From Cryoendolithus antarcticus (Eukaryota; Ascomycota; Dothideomycetes; Cladosporiales; Cladosporiaceae): a stretch of 64,000 nt of DNA. The notes below the pieces were generated by a model. It saw nothing but the letters and a program-made list of their open reading frames with translations. It did no database searches and was not told the DNA's origin. Location: NCBI GenBank assembly GCA_002077065.1, contig NAJO01000009.1, positions 1,116,001-1,180,000 of the forward strand, written 5' to 3'. Both the position numbers and the translations under genes were made by a program. Shown here one piece after another: positions 43,680 through 54,624 of the stretch; positions within the stretch are counted from its first letter, which is position 1, and each line of letters opens with the position of its first letter.

Positions 43680-44809
43680 CTACGTGGTGAAGTCGAAGTC
43701 GAAATCTTGAGCTGCGTTGTCGCCTTCGCCTGACATGTCAAAATTGAAGTCCATCATATCATCGAACAACGTTTCTTGAGGCTTGTCGTTCCCCTGCTGA
43801 TCAGTGACAAAGCCACTGAAGTCATCAACGCCCCCAACGCCTCCATCACCTGCGGTTCCAAAGATTGCGCCAAAGTCGGGCTCTGCTGTCGAACCATCTG
43901 CGTAATCTTGCAGTCCAGGAAGCAGTGCGGAGATGTTGTCACCGTCATTCTCGTCCTGTTCTGCGCCATTATTGATGCTGGCATTGAAGCTGGCGAAGTC
44001 GAAGTCCCCGTTCCCGTTAATTTCGTCGTCAAATGTGGTACCTGGCCCGCTACCCTGCCCGTCAGCGCTCAAAGGGTCGTTGAACAGTGAATCTAGGTCT
44101 GCATTGACACTCATGGTTGCAGTGTCAGGGGGAGCGTCATTGCTGTCTTGCTGATCGTCCTTTGACCCGGCTGACTCCATGGCCGTGTCGATTTCTAGCT
44201 TCGGCTCGACTTCTTCGGCTTTCGCAGAGCTGCTGTCAATCGCTTCTGGCTGCGAGGGACTCGCCTTAGGCTTCACTTCGTCTAGCTCAGCAAGTAATTG
44301 TTTTCCGGGTTCGGCGATCGCTTCAGTGCTCTGCGGCTTGATGTCTCTCATAAGTTCTGCCGACACGTCGACAACCTCTTCAAGTGGTGCATTCTCAGAG
44401 GGAGTCTGCGCTACAGCCTGTGCAGTAGCCGGCGCGCTAGTGTGCAATCCCTCCTTGTCACGGGATACCGCTAGATCACGGCGAAACACTGTTTTTGCAT
44501 GATGCTAAGCCCTGTCAGATCTCACTCAGGTCCGTCAGCACAATGTGATGACCTACGAGCTCAGCATCCAATACATCAAGAGCTTCGTGAAACCGCAGCT
44601 CCGCTGCCGGATATTGCTTCTTCAATCGTGACGCTCTTGCCAAGGTCACCCCAGCGTCAGACTTGCTGCTAGCCGTAAGCAGTCTGCCTACTTGCTCGAA
44701 CTTTGGAATATCAGCAAAATCGTACACTACGATGACTCGACTGAAGCTCTCTCACGATACTGTTGACTTCTCGCTGCAATCTATCGAGAGCCTGTGTCGA
44801 GTCTGCCAT
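43680..44809 (-). CDS. Acidic protein of unknown function, N-terminal frame uncertain
   Basis: Best model: an ATG at 44809 (CCAGGATGGC context) opens MADSTQALDRLQREVNSIVR, then the frame shifts near 44735 into VVYDFADIPKFEQVGRLL. A 52-base intron (44556-44505) joins AELRFHEALDVLDAEL to HHAKTVFRRDLAVSRDKEG. The rest (44504-43680) is strongly acidic, ending QDFDFDFTT, with repeated Asp-Phe units (GDFDFASF, DDMMDFNFDM) like transcriptional activation regions. The N-terminal helical part resembles a small Mediator-like or coiled-coil module, but no family could be fixed. No intron of legal size explains the shift at 44735, which needs 3n+1 bases removed. A one-base indel in the sequence or the genome is possible. 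Confidence 0.5.
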
Positions 44810-45446
44810 CCTGGGTACGTCGCGTCTCGCAAGAGTAGGTACAGAATAGTCCACGACTCAGGTCGCGAAACGGGTCCAAGAGTCGCTCCTGCCAGCGTGC
44901 TTCAGCAGAACATGTGCGGAAAGCGAGAGCACTTGTCAAGCTTGTGGACCAATATAAGTCTAATTCTCACGACCTTTTGAAGAGAAGTCGGCACACACAA
45001 GAGCTTCAGCTGATGACAAGAGAAGCTGGGGAGTGACGAACTATCAGCACACCTGTTTCGATCTGTTAGTAAGAATTGCAGAGTTGCCTGCCAAACTCGT
45101 AGCGTTTAGCCTCATAAAGCCTGAGGCACACACCATCAGAATGCAGGGTTCCCTTGCGCGATGGTTGAGTTTCGGATGCCGGGCCGGACCCCACTAGCAA
45201 TTTGGGGTTCACTTCGCGCACCCTCAGCTTGTCTCTCTTCCCCGACCTCACTTCCATCGACTCGAGCAGCGCAACATCTACGACCTTTCCTCTCCTGTCT
45301 CTCCTTGGGTCTTCTTTGCCTGTCTTCTCTCTGTTAGTCTGCAGCGTTCAGAGTGTTTGCTGCCTTCCCTTATTTGCGTCTCGGCCATACGTGCGCCGCG
45401 TATACATAACAGCTAGGCGTATCTTCAAGACCTCCTCGTCTCATTT
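44810..45446 (+). promoter_or_regulatory. Promoter and pyrimidine-rich leader of the RNA-binding protein gene
   Basis: From about 45225 to 45440 the plus strand is unusually rich in C and T (CTTGTCTCTCTTCCCC, CTTTCCTCTCCTGTCTCTCC), as in the leaders of strongly expressed fungal genes. The left part also serves as promoter for the acidic gene on the minus strand. Confidence 0.45.
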
Positions 45447-45546
45447 GTATGTTTCCTTGCGTACCTCACTTCAGTATGCTATCCTTGTCGTCTGACCCGT
45501 TTAGTCTCATCAGCTTGCTTGAGCCTTCTTCGGCTTCCCTATTCAG
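45447..45546 (+). other. Probable 5' UTR intron of the RNA-binding protein gene
   Basis: GTATGT at 45447 and TTCAG ending at 45546 frame 100 bases just before the ATG at 45563. Removing it deletes two in-frame upstream ATGs (45449 and 45476), which would otherwise extend the protein with a non-conserved Ser/Leu-rich tail. Inference from consensus and start choice only. Confidence 0.4.
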
Positions 45547-45562
45547 CAAGCCGTCTTTCATC

Positions 45563-47297
45563 ATGGCTGACGCGATCAATGCTGCGAATGCCCTCGCTTC
45601 AGTCGGGCAGAATGGCTATGAGAATTCCGACAGGCAGTCGGGCATGCCTCCACCACCACAGCCGCAGCTCGGACTGAACATACCCGCAAACACAAACCCT
45701 GCGCCGCAAGAGTCGCAATTGATCACCTCTCCAGGCGGCACAGTTAGTCGCGCTGCGCCAGAACCAAACAAAAGAGCGTTGTACGTCGGAGGCTTAGACC
45801 CGCGAGTGACCGAAGAGGTCTTGAAGCAGATTTTCGAAACCACTGGGCACGTGCAGAATGTGAAGATCATCCCAGACAAGAATGTAAGTACATCCCCAGC
45901 AAGAAGCGCTGCGTTCACGAGTGAAGTTGCGCGGCAGCAACAGTGAGGATTGGGATTCCTCTCGTGATTTCGTGCTTGCACGTGCCGAGAAGGAACTCTC
46001 GTCTCAACTGTGGAACCGCACTTTGAGACACCGGACAACACTCAAAAACTACCACATACACCATATCTTAGACATCTTTGCTAATATATAAGTAAAGTTT
46101 CAGTCAAAAGGGTACAACTACGGTTTTGTAGAATACGATGACCCAGGCGCCGCCGAACGAGCCATGCAGACCCTAAATGGACGCCGCGTGCACCAGCAGG
46201 AGATTCGAGTGAACTGGGCTTACCAATCGAACAACACAACGAAAGAAGATACATCGAACCACTTTCATATCTTTGTCGGCGATCTGTCCAACGAGGTGAA
46301 TGATGAAGTCCTCCTGCAAGCCTTCTCAGCCTTCGGCACAGTATCCGAAGCGCGTGTGATGTGGGACATGAAGACCGGACGCTCTCGCGGCTATGGCTTC
46401 GTTGCCTACCGCGATCGCGGTGAGGCTGAGAAAGCGCTCAGTAACATGGATGGCGAATGGCTCGGCTCTCGAGCAATCAGATGCAACTGGGCCAACCAGA
46501 AAGGCCAGCCATCATACTCCCAGCAGCAGGTCATGGCGCAGATGGGCATGACTCCGACGACTCCATATGGCCACCACACCTTCCCCACTCAAGGTGCTGG
46601 CTCATACGAGATGGTCCTCCAACAGACGCCGCAGTGGCAGACTACCTGCTATGTCGGCAACCTTACTCCTTACACCACGCAGAATGATCTTGTTCCGCTC
46701 TTCCAGAACTTCGGCTACGTCACTGAGACCCGCTTCCAGTCTGATCGTGGCTTCGCGTTCGTCAAGATGGATACCCACGAGAATGCAGCCAGCGCGATTT
46801 GCCAGCTTAATGGCTACCAGGTCAATGGGCGACCGCTGAAGTGCAGCTGGGGCAAGGATCGCCCACCTACTGGACAATTTGACGGCGCATTTTCGCCCGC
46901 CGGTCCCCCATCTGCCTACCCAGGTCTGCACACCCCGGCTCAGCCGCATTCAGCTTTCCCTCCGCAAGTCGCGCCGTACTTCCCTCAGTACGGTCAGCCT
47001 CCTACTATGTCGCCGCAGTGTGAGTCATTCACTTCGCTAGCCTAGTAAACCGTGTACTGACATCTCGTAGCTGCACCACCCATCGGCCAATTCCATCACC
47101 CACCTGCCGGCTCATGGCCTGCTGCTCAAACGCCACAAGCAATGCACCAGAGTGCTGGCGGGTGGCCGCAGGGCGGTATGCCGCCACAAAGTGCCGGTGG
47201 CTTCGGACAGCCACCCGCGCAGCATGGCTACCCTGGTCAACCGCCGCAAGGGCAGCAGCCATTCGGCCGTGGAGGATATGGCGGCTACCCGGGCTAG
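45563..47297 (+). CDS. PUB1: Pub1/TIA1-like RNA-binding protein with three RRMs
   Basis: Exons 45563-45883, 46098-47019 and 47071-47297; 489 aa. Three RRM domains are visible. RRM1 spans the first intron (RALYVGGLDPRVTEEVLKQI, then KGYNYGFVEYDDPGAAERAM). RRM2 has HIFVGDLSNEVNDEVLLQAF and RSRGYGFVAYRD. RRM3 has TCYVGNLTPYTTQNDLVPLF and DRGFAFVKMDTHENAA. The C-terminus is Gln/Pro/Gly-rich and prion-like. Yeast Pub1 and animal TIA1 bind U-rich mRNA, stabilise transcripts and join stress granules. The first intron is 214 bases, about four times the local norm, and its acceptor may be at 46097 or 46103 (with or without residues FQ). The second intron has a TACTGAC branch. Confidence 0.92.
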
Positions 47298-47892
47298 GAA
47301 TCGAAGGTAGAGGATACGAGTCCTTACACGATCAAGCTCGAGTCGGCATGCTGAGCAGAGTCGTGTGGGTGTCGACCTGTCCGGCTCGGCAGCTAGGCAG
47401 TTTGGGCGGAAAATGACGGGGTTGCAGTGTCTGTTGCTACGTCGCGAGGGGCTGCGGTTCGTCGTGACAAGGCTCTGAGCCTTTGATAATCTTGGGCGGG
47501 TGATCTGACTTGAAGGCTGTCTTGCTTGATGTTGCACGCTCTACGATGGTAGCTAGATAGATGTGGGAGGTCGACGTGGTGATCGATAGGTAGCACGTGC
47601 AGGGGCGACTAGTGGAGATAAATCAAGTGAAAAGCGTGTCTTAACTTCCCAAACCTCATCTAGCTGTTCATGTCAGTGCAGTCTTGGTCATAACCCCGAC
47701 CCAACCAGAGTACATCAGCCCAAGTTCGGTCGCGTGCGTAGAAGAAGCGGCCGATACGCCCGGCCAAGCAGCCAGCCGCTAGCGCGTGTCACTCCCGCGC
47801 CAGTAGACTTTCACCAATAAGTTCATCTGGAAGGCAGGGAGTGTTGACAACGAGGATCCTTTATTACACTCTGGACCAAACACATCACAGCG
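47298..47892. other. Intergenic region between PUB1 and MAS2
   Basis: About 600 bases holding the PUB1 3' UTR and the MAS2 promoter. No gene seen. Confidence 0.5.
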
Positions 47893-49599
47893 ATGAGCAA
47901 ATCAATATCAGCGCCGGCGCGCGTGCTTCGAACCGCCACTCGCGCAGCCCGTAGCGCAAAGCGCACTCGCTCCTACGCAACAGTCACATCCACACCATCA
48001 GAGAAAGAGCCCACAGATCTCGACAGCATCACGACACTCCCGAACGGTCTCCGAGTAGCAACTGAGGCTCTTCCTGGTCATTTCAGCGGCATAGGAGTCT
48101 ATGTCGACGCTGGCTCACGATACGAGAACGATGGCTTACGGGGAGTGTCCCACATCATTGATCGGCTTGCGTTCAAGTCGACGGAGCAGCATACTGGTGA
48201 TGAAGTGCTAGAGAAAATCGATGCGCTGGGAGGGAATATACAATGCGCTTCATCGCGGGAAAGTCTGATGTACCAGTCCGCCACATTCAACTCTGCAGTA
48301 CCCGAAGCCGTCGCATTACTAGCAGAGACGATACGCTCGCCGAAGATCACGGAAGAGGAGGTGGAACGGCAGCTCGAGACGGCGGACTACGAGATCGGCG
48401 AGATCTGGGGCAAGCCGGAGTTGATACTGCCTGAGTTGGTGCATATGGCTGCTTACAAGGACAACACGCTGGGAAACCCGCTGCTGTGTCCAAAGGAGAG
48501 GCTGGACAGCATCAACAAGCGGACTGTAGAGGCGTATCGGAAGGCTTTCTTCAAGCCGGAGAGGATCGTCGTGGCGTTTGCTGGCGTGGAGCATGAGGAG
48601 GCTGTAAGGCTCGCGGAACAGCATTTCGGGGATATGAAGACGCCGAGCCTTACGACTTCGACAGCGACGCAGGCACAGCAGGTACAGCCGCCGTATCCGA
48701 CTTCGCAGATGCCGCCGCAGAAGGATTCACGGCTTGTGTCAAGATTGCCGTTCTTTAAGAACCTCTCCACCTCTGCCTCGCAGAAAGCAACGATATCCCC
48801 ACTAGACCCCTCGCGAATCATTTCCCACCCTCTCGACGAGCCTATAGCCTACGATGCAGTGAGTCAATACACTGGCGGCTTCCTCACACTACCTCCGCTA
48901 CGAATACCCGCCAACCCAGCCTTACCACGAGTCTCGCACATTCACCTCGCATTCGAAGCCCTCCCCATCAACAGCCCAGACATCTACACTCTCGCAACCT
49001 TACAAACACTTCTCGGCGGCGGCGGTTCATTCAGCGCAGGAGGCCCGGGCAAGGGAATGTACTCGCGTCTGTACACGAACGTGCTCAATCAGTACGGATG
49101 GGTGGAGAACTGCATGGCTTTCAATCACGCATATACGGACAGCGGATTGTTTGGCATCAGCGCGGCGTGCGGCACGACGTATGTGCCAAGGATGCTGGAC
49201 ACGATGGCCCGCGAGCTCTCGTTGCTGAGTGCTGAGACTGGGCTGGGGAGACTGAGCGAGACGGAGGTCAAGAGGGCGAAGAACCAATTGCGCTCCTCGT
49301 TACTCATGAATCTGGAGTCGAGAATGGTAGAGCTTGAGGATCTCGGTCGGCAGGTGCAAGTGCACGGCCGACGCGTGCCGGTCAAGGAGATGGTGGCTAA
49401 TATCGAGGCTGTCACTATCAAGGACTTGCGAAGGGTGGCTAAGCAGGTTTTCAGTGGCGAGGTGAGGAATCCGGGCGGTGGGAGTGGGGCGCCTACGGTT
49501 GTGTTGCAGCAGGGTGAGGAGGAGGGGGTGAAGTTCAAGGAGGTTGGGTGGGAGGAGATACAGGAGAGGATTGGGAGGTTTAAGTTGGGGAGGAGGTGA
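47893..49599 (+). CDS. MAS2: Mitochondrial processing peptidase, alpha subunit
   Basis: A 568-aa intronless M16-family protein of the matrix enzyme that removes presequences from imported proteins. The first 35 residues are Arg/Ser/Ala-rich (matrix targeting). The zinc site is degenerate (HIIDRLAFKST, about 87-97, in place of HxxEH), as expected for the non-catalytic alpha subunit. The glycine-rich loop GGGGSFSAGGPGKGMYSRLY (about 374-393), which grips the presequence, is the alpha hallmark. WVENCMAFNHAYTDSGLFGI follows. It pairs with the beta subunit, not found in this window. Confidence 0.95.
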   Translation: MSKSISAPARVLRTATRAARSAKRTRSYATVTSTPSEKEPTDLDSITTLPNGLRVATEALPGHFSGIGVYVDAGSRYENDGLRGVSHIIDRLAFKSTEQHTGDEVLEKIDALGGNIQCASSRESLMYQSATFNSAVPEAVALLAETIRSPKITEEEVERQLETADYEIGEIWGKPELILPELVHMAAYKDNTLGNPLLCPKERLDSINKRTVEAYRKAFFKPERIVVAFAGVEHEEAVRLAEQHFGDMKTPSLTTSTATQAQQVQPPYPTSQMPPQKDSRLVSRLPFFKNLSTSASQKATISPLDPSRIISHPLDEPIAYDAVSQYTGGFLTLPPLRIPANPALPRVSHIHLAFEALPINSPDIYTLATLQTLLGGGGSFSAGGPGKGMYSRLYTNVLNQYGWVENCMAFNHAYTDSGLFGISAACGTTYVPRMLDTMARELSLLSAETGLGRLSETEVKRAKNQLRSSLLMNLESRMVELEDLGRQVQVHGRRVPVKEMVANIEAVTIKDLRRVAKQVFSGEVRNPGGGSGAPTVVLQQGEEEGVKFKEVGWEEIQERIGRFKLGRR

Positions 49600-50099
49600 G
49601 ATGGATGAGGGGGGACATGTAAGTGTAGAGGGGCTTGTAGCATAGCGTCTTGACTTCGAATGTACAACATAGACGATCCTTGAGGAATGCTCTTTGATAC
49701 CAACCATGGTTCGTCGCTAATGTTTGGTCTCGGCTTTCTCCAACGCTCGGATCGTCGGCCGTGCATTTGCACGACGGTGGTGGCGTTTGTGACTGCGGAG
49801 ATGCGTGGGGAAGGTGGAGTCAGCAGCAACATTGTTGTCTCCGAGTCCTTCACTTGTTGGCTCTACTCATCCAGCTCTGCATCTGTTCTGAACCTCTTCT
49901 CGTTGTTGATGAATTATCACCGGCGTATTGACCTCAATCCGTTCACTGCATTAGGTCGAAGGACCACCTCATCAACTACGTCACACCTTCCCATGTGATT
50001 GGAAAGCGCACCACCCGACTGCCGGCAACGACCTTGCCGCAGCAATCTGAAAAACGCATTCTACCTTACATAGATAGACTTGATACATCACGATAGACA
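49600..50099. other. Intergenic region between MAS2 and dma1
   Basis: About 500 bases; short ORFs only. Presumed MAS2 3' UTR and dma1 promoter. Confidence 0.5.
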
Positions 50100-51842
50100 A
50101 TGCTCGGATCGCCAGCTCCTGCGGCGACGTTAATCACCACCGCTACCTCATCATCAGCGACGCCAAATCGCCCAAGTCGCTTGCGAGGACTGAGCTATTT
50201 ACGGAATAAGACGCATACGCACCTGCACTCGTCCACAACTTCGAGGGGAGAGAGTAGTGCGGGGCAGGCGGAGCAATCACCGCCGTTGGTGAGGAGTACG
50301 AGCAGTCCGGCGGGGAGTCTGTTGACTGTTGCGGGGCAAGACACGAGAAGTGCTGTGAACGGGCGGGCGCCTGCAGAAGAAGCGGCGGGTGAGATAGTGG
50401 GCACGAGTACAGTAGCGGACTCGGCGGCGGCTGAAGATAGTGGAGGGAGCACGCCGACTGGATCGATGACTAGGAGTCGACTTACCAGTGCACTGGGCCC
50501 GACGACTGTGACTTCGATATCCGCGGGCGAGGGAAACATGGCTGGATCTTCTGCTGGACCGGCGAAGGAGGCTCAGCCTTCGATTCGATTCATTCCACAT
50601 GTGGAGACACGGTCTTCGAGACCATCGTTACACTTTACTGCCGTCTCGAAGACGCTCACCGGGCCGAACACAGTCGTGCGAGTAGGGCGATACAGCGAGC
50701 GAGACACAGCTGCTACGGAGGAGAACGTGTTGCCTGTAGGCTTCAAGTCCAAGGTTGTGTCTCGGCGACACTGTGAGTTTTGGTGCACGAGTGGGCAATG
50801 GTACGTCAAGGACTCGAAGTCCAGCTCAGGAACGTTCCTCAACCACGTACGACTTTCGAGTCCAGGCGCCGAATCAAGACCTTACCCAGTCAACGATGGA
50901 GACGTCGTACAGCTAGGCATCGACTTTAAGGGAGGCGAGGAGATCATCTTCCGATGCGTCAAGATTCGCATCGAATGCAATCGAGGGTGGCAGAAGAGTC
51001 TGAACAGCTTCAATACTTCGACACACAAGCGGCTACTGAAGACTGCGCTTGGTACTGGAAAGCGAGACTCTGATGCTGCTAGCGTGAACTCGAGCGAATG
51101 CAGTATCTGCTTGAACCCTGTCGCGCCCTGTCAAGCGCTTTTCGTAGCGCCTTGCAGTCACGTGTGGCACTACAAGTGCGTGCGAAACTTAATTCACGGA
51201 CCAAGCTACCCTAACTTCCTGTGTCCCAACTGCAGATTCGTGGCGGATCTGGAGGCTGACGTCGATCCTCCCGAGGAAGAGGAGTTTGAGGAGTTACCTA
51301 CGATGCCTGAGGAGCCAAATCGGGAGGGGGAGGCTGAAGAGCAGAATGGCAGTACAGGTGTCTCCTCAGACGACGCGCGGAACGGAGCTGCGGACGGAAA
51401 TGGCAACTTCAGCTCCTCAGACGAAGACACAGGCAATGATGTGACCACACCTAGTAATATGGATGAGCAAACCCGAATCGATAACATCGACCGTACAGCC
51501 AACATCTCTGACACCGAGCTCGCATCGCTCCTCGCGACTACCACGCTCACTCAATCCCCTCCCTCCACGGCAGCTGGGCTCCGGTTACCGTCGCTAGGAG
51601 CGGCAACCTCTTCATCTTCCACATCACTACCGGTCCCGATAGCAGCGCGATCGAAGCAGCGGAGTGAGGCTGATGGCATGGGAATTGGAAGTGCGACGCC
51701 TACTAGTACGATGCAGTTTGCGCTCGCAGCTGGGGTGAGTGTGCCTGATGGACCGATGACGCCGAGGAATGATGTTGGACCGTTCTTGTTTAATGGGAGT
51801 GCGGGGAGGAGTAGTGGGGAGGAGAGCAGGGAGGTCAGCTGA
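50100..51842 (+). CDS. dma1: FHA-RING E3 ubiquitin ligase, Dma1-like
   Basis: A 580-aa intronless protein. A disordered Ser/Thr-rich N-terminus (1-160) precedes an FHA domain (about 165-300), with VVRVGRYSER, KVVSRRHCEFW, and KDSKSSSGTFLN marking phosphothreonine binding. A RING domain lies at about 334-378 (CSICLNPV, PCSHVWHYKC, CPNC). The tail is acidic, then Ser/Thr-rich and disordered. Fission yeast Dma1 and budding yeast Dma1/Dma2 use this FHA-RING pair to hold back septation or mitotic exit when the spindle checkpoint is active. The role here is inferred from the shared architecture, which is rare outside this family. Confidence 0.88.
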   Translation: MLGSPAPAATLITTATSSSATPNRPSRLRGLSYLRNKTHTHLHSSTTSRGESSAGQAEQSPPLVRSTSSPAGSLLTVAGQDTRSAVNGRAPAEEAAGEIVGTSTVADSAAAEDSGGSTPTGSMTRSRLTSALGPTTVTSISAGEGNMAGSSAGPAKEAQPSIRFIPHVETRSSRPSLHFTAVSKTLTGPNTVVRVGRYSERDTAATEENVLPVGFKSKVVSRRHCEFWCTSGQWYVKDSKSSSGTFLNHVRLSSPGAESRPYPVNDGDVVQLGIDFKGGEEIIFRCVKIRIECNRGWQKSLNSFNTSTHKRLLKTALGTGKRDSDAASVNSSECSICLNPVAPCQALFVAPCSHVWHYKCVRNLIHGPSYPNFLCPNCRFVADLEADVDPPEEEEFEELPTMPEEPNREGEAEEQNGSTGVSSDDARNGAADGNGNFSSSDEDTGNDVTTPSNMDEQTRIDNIDRTANISDTELASLLATTTLTQSPPSTAAGLRLPSLGAATSSSSTSLPVPIAARSKQRSEADGMGIGSATPTSTMQFALAAGVSVPDGPMTPRNDVGPFLFNGSAGRSSGEESREVS

Positions 51843-52460
51843 AAGGGGTTGCTGATGAAGGTGAAGCAACACAGCTGCAGTTGTTGATATACTCAGTGAG
51901 TGGTACTTGGGTCTCAGGTTGCTTGGAGCGTTCCGAGCGAGCGCAGGAATTGGAGGAGGCAAGCCTGATTAGTGAATGAGAGCTCGGCGGTCACGACTAA
52001 TTAAATGCACAAACGACATGTCGACAACGATCTCCGGGGTCAGTCACGTAGCCTCAATAGCAGCGTTAGCTGGACATAACTGGAGGCAGCGGTAAGTATT
52101 CTCTAATTCCACAGTATGGTCACCGTTCCTTCCGGTTCATCTTTGCGCCGCTTCTCCATTACATTATATTCAATGTTCCCCACTTCGGCCTCCATCCCCG
52201 CAATATGCAGGTACAGCTCCTTCGCTCGTCAGCCAAGCCAAGCCACGGCTAAAGGTACAGAGCTTCTCCAAAGCCATGGAGAAACAGAAGATATTGTGTG
52301 GAGTCCCTAGCAAGTGCATCATTACCCATAATAATGATTGCGGGGTATGCGGAGCGAGTCGACACGATAGGCCGAGTGGGCAAGATGCATAAGACTGCGT
52401 CCAAGGCGCTGGTGGGCGAGTGCGCTCGTTTCGCGAGCAACACTAAAGTCATTCGCGATC
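51843..52460. other. Intergenic region upstream of the GH43 gene
   Basis: About 620 bases. ORFs are short and featureless. Presumed promoter of the GH43 gene. Confidence 0.45.
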
Positions 52461-54418
52461 ATGAGATTAAGTAATACTGCAATCATCACTGCGGCAGTCG
52501 GCGTGGGTTTGGCAGCTGCGCAGAATTCTACGTACTACAACCCTACTTTACCGGGATGGCACTCGGTAAGCACTCAGATGTTGAACGATTTCAGCGAAGG
52601 GTACTGACAGTCTACCCCGGTAGGATCCGAGCTGTATATACCACGAGGAGACGTTCTTCTGCGCGATCTCGACGTTCCTCGCTGTGCCTGGGTGAGACCT
52701 TGGATATCAACGGGGTTTTCACGTGGGTAGACTGCTAAGATACTTCCAGCATACCCATATATGCCTCCAAGGATCTGATCAACTGGAAAGTCGCCTCGCA
52801 TGTCTGGACTCGTCCTGACCAACTCGGTCTCCCAAACGCAGCACGAGATGTCGACTATCTCCAGGGCGGCTTTTATGCGCCCAACCTGCGCTTCCACGAT
52901 GGGAAGTTCTATATCACGAACGTGTACATCTCCCCACTCGAGTATCAAGGTATTCTAGGATGCATCTTCACGTCCGACAACCTCTATGACGATGACTCGT
53001 GGAGTGACGCCGTGACCTGGAACGCAACGGCAATCGACCCGGATCTCTTCTGGGATGATGACGGACAGGCTTACTTGAGCTCGGCTGGCATCGTGACCGC
53101 TAAGATCGACCCTGCCACTGGCGAGATCGGGGCTCCGAAAGTACAATGGAATGGGACTGGTGGTGCCTACCCAGAGGGCCCGCACATCTACAAGAAAGAT
53201 GGGTATTACTACGTCCTCATTGCTGAGGGTGGCACTGAACTGGGTCATCGGGTCACTATGGCGAGGTCGAAGAATGTTTTGGGCCCGTGGGAGGCGGATC
53301 CGAGTAACCCTGTATTGACGAACAATAATACGGCGGAGTATTTCCAAACTGTTGGGCATGCGGATCTGTTCCAGGATGGTAAGGGCAATTGGTGGAGTAT
53401 GGCGCTGGCGACGAGGTCTGGGCCTGAGTGGGAGATCTATCGTGAGTACTCTTTCGCGACCAGTGGAAGCCGTTACTGACCGATCTGTACAGCTATGGGA
53501 CGTGAAGCAGGACTTGTGCCCGTTACGTGGAATGAAGGTGAATGGCCCATCTTCTCCCAATTCCGCGGCATCATGAACGGCTGGGAATTGCCTCAGTACA
53601 GCCGCGCGATCCCGGGCCGCGGAAACTTCGTCCAGGATCCAGATGTTTACGACTTCCAGCCTGGTGGTCCGATACCTCGCAACTTACTCTTCTGGCGCTT
53701 CCCCGAAGACGGCAAGTTCACTGTCTCGCCACGAGGCCACCGTAACACCCTTCAGATTAGTCCTTCCCGTGCGAATCTGACCGGTATGCCTCTGTCCACC
53801 GACAAGAGCCTCACAGGCAAGACTGGACTGTCCTTCATCTCCCGCCGCCAAACCCATACCCTTTTCTCCTTCTCCGTAGACCTAACCTTCAACCCGAGCC
53901 AATCCTACCAAGAAGCCGGCATCTCCTCCTTCCTGACCCAACTAAACCACATCGATCTCGGCATCTCCCGCTCCAACGCCTCAAGCGGCTATGGCCACCA
54001 CTCCTCGCCTTCAGGCCTCGAGTTCCGCTTCCGCATCGAAACAGCCGGCACGATCAACTCCACCATCCCATCCTCCACGACCATCACGCCCGTCCCTGCA
54101 GCCTGGTCCCACGGTCCCATCCGTCTCAGCGTCGGCACAGCAAATGCAACGTACTTCCTGTTTTCCGCCGCACCCGCATCCAATCCGAACGCGAGGATCG
54201 TGCTGGGCTACGCTTCGGCGCTGGTGGTGAGTGGAGGGAGTGGACCTTTTACGGGGAATTTGCTGGGCGCTTATGCGACTTGTACTGGGGCTGGTGGGAA
54301 CAGCACGGGGTGTCCAAGTGGTGGGGAGGCGTATGTGGGGAGGTGGAGGTATACTGGGTGGGCGCAGCAGGTTGATAAGGGGGAGTGGGCGGTGGGTAGT
54401 ACGAGTGATTTGATATGA
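52461..54418 (+). CDS. Secreted glycoside hydrolase family 43 (beta-xylosidase / alpha-arabinofuranosidase type)
   Basis: Exons 52461-52565, 52624-52691, 52750-53441 and 53493-54418 join to 596 aa; introns are 58, 58 and 51 bases, two with TACTGAC branch sites. A signal peptide (about 1-20, ending LAAAQN) directs secretion. The five-bladed beta-propeller N-terminal domain shows the three GH43 acids: Asp in WHSDPSCIYHE (created by the first splice), Asp in IDPDLFWDDDG, and Glu in AYPEGPHIYKKDG. A C-terminal beta-sandwich of about 220 residues follows, with several N-glycosylation sequons. It should act on xylan or arabinan side chains outside the cell; exact specificity is not readable. Confidence 0.9.
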
Positions 54419-54624
54419 GGTTTGATGGGCAAGATAGAGGGAGTGACAGAGGAATGATGATATTACGACGCTGACCTAGACTATGAAGAGGGCGAAAGGA
54501 AACCACGACCCCATACTTTACGTCAACTGCCACCCCCGAGCTCTGAAGTAGACACTTCACAATCTCCAATCCCAGGGTTCGCTGTCACAGCGAGGAAATC
54601 GAATGTGCTAAGTCGTCAGAAGCC

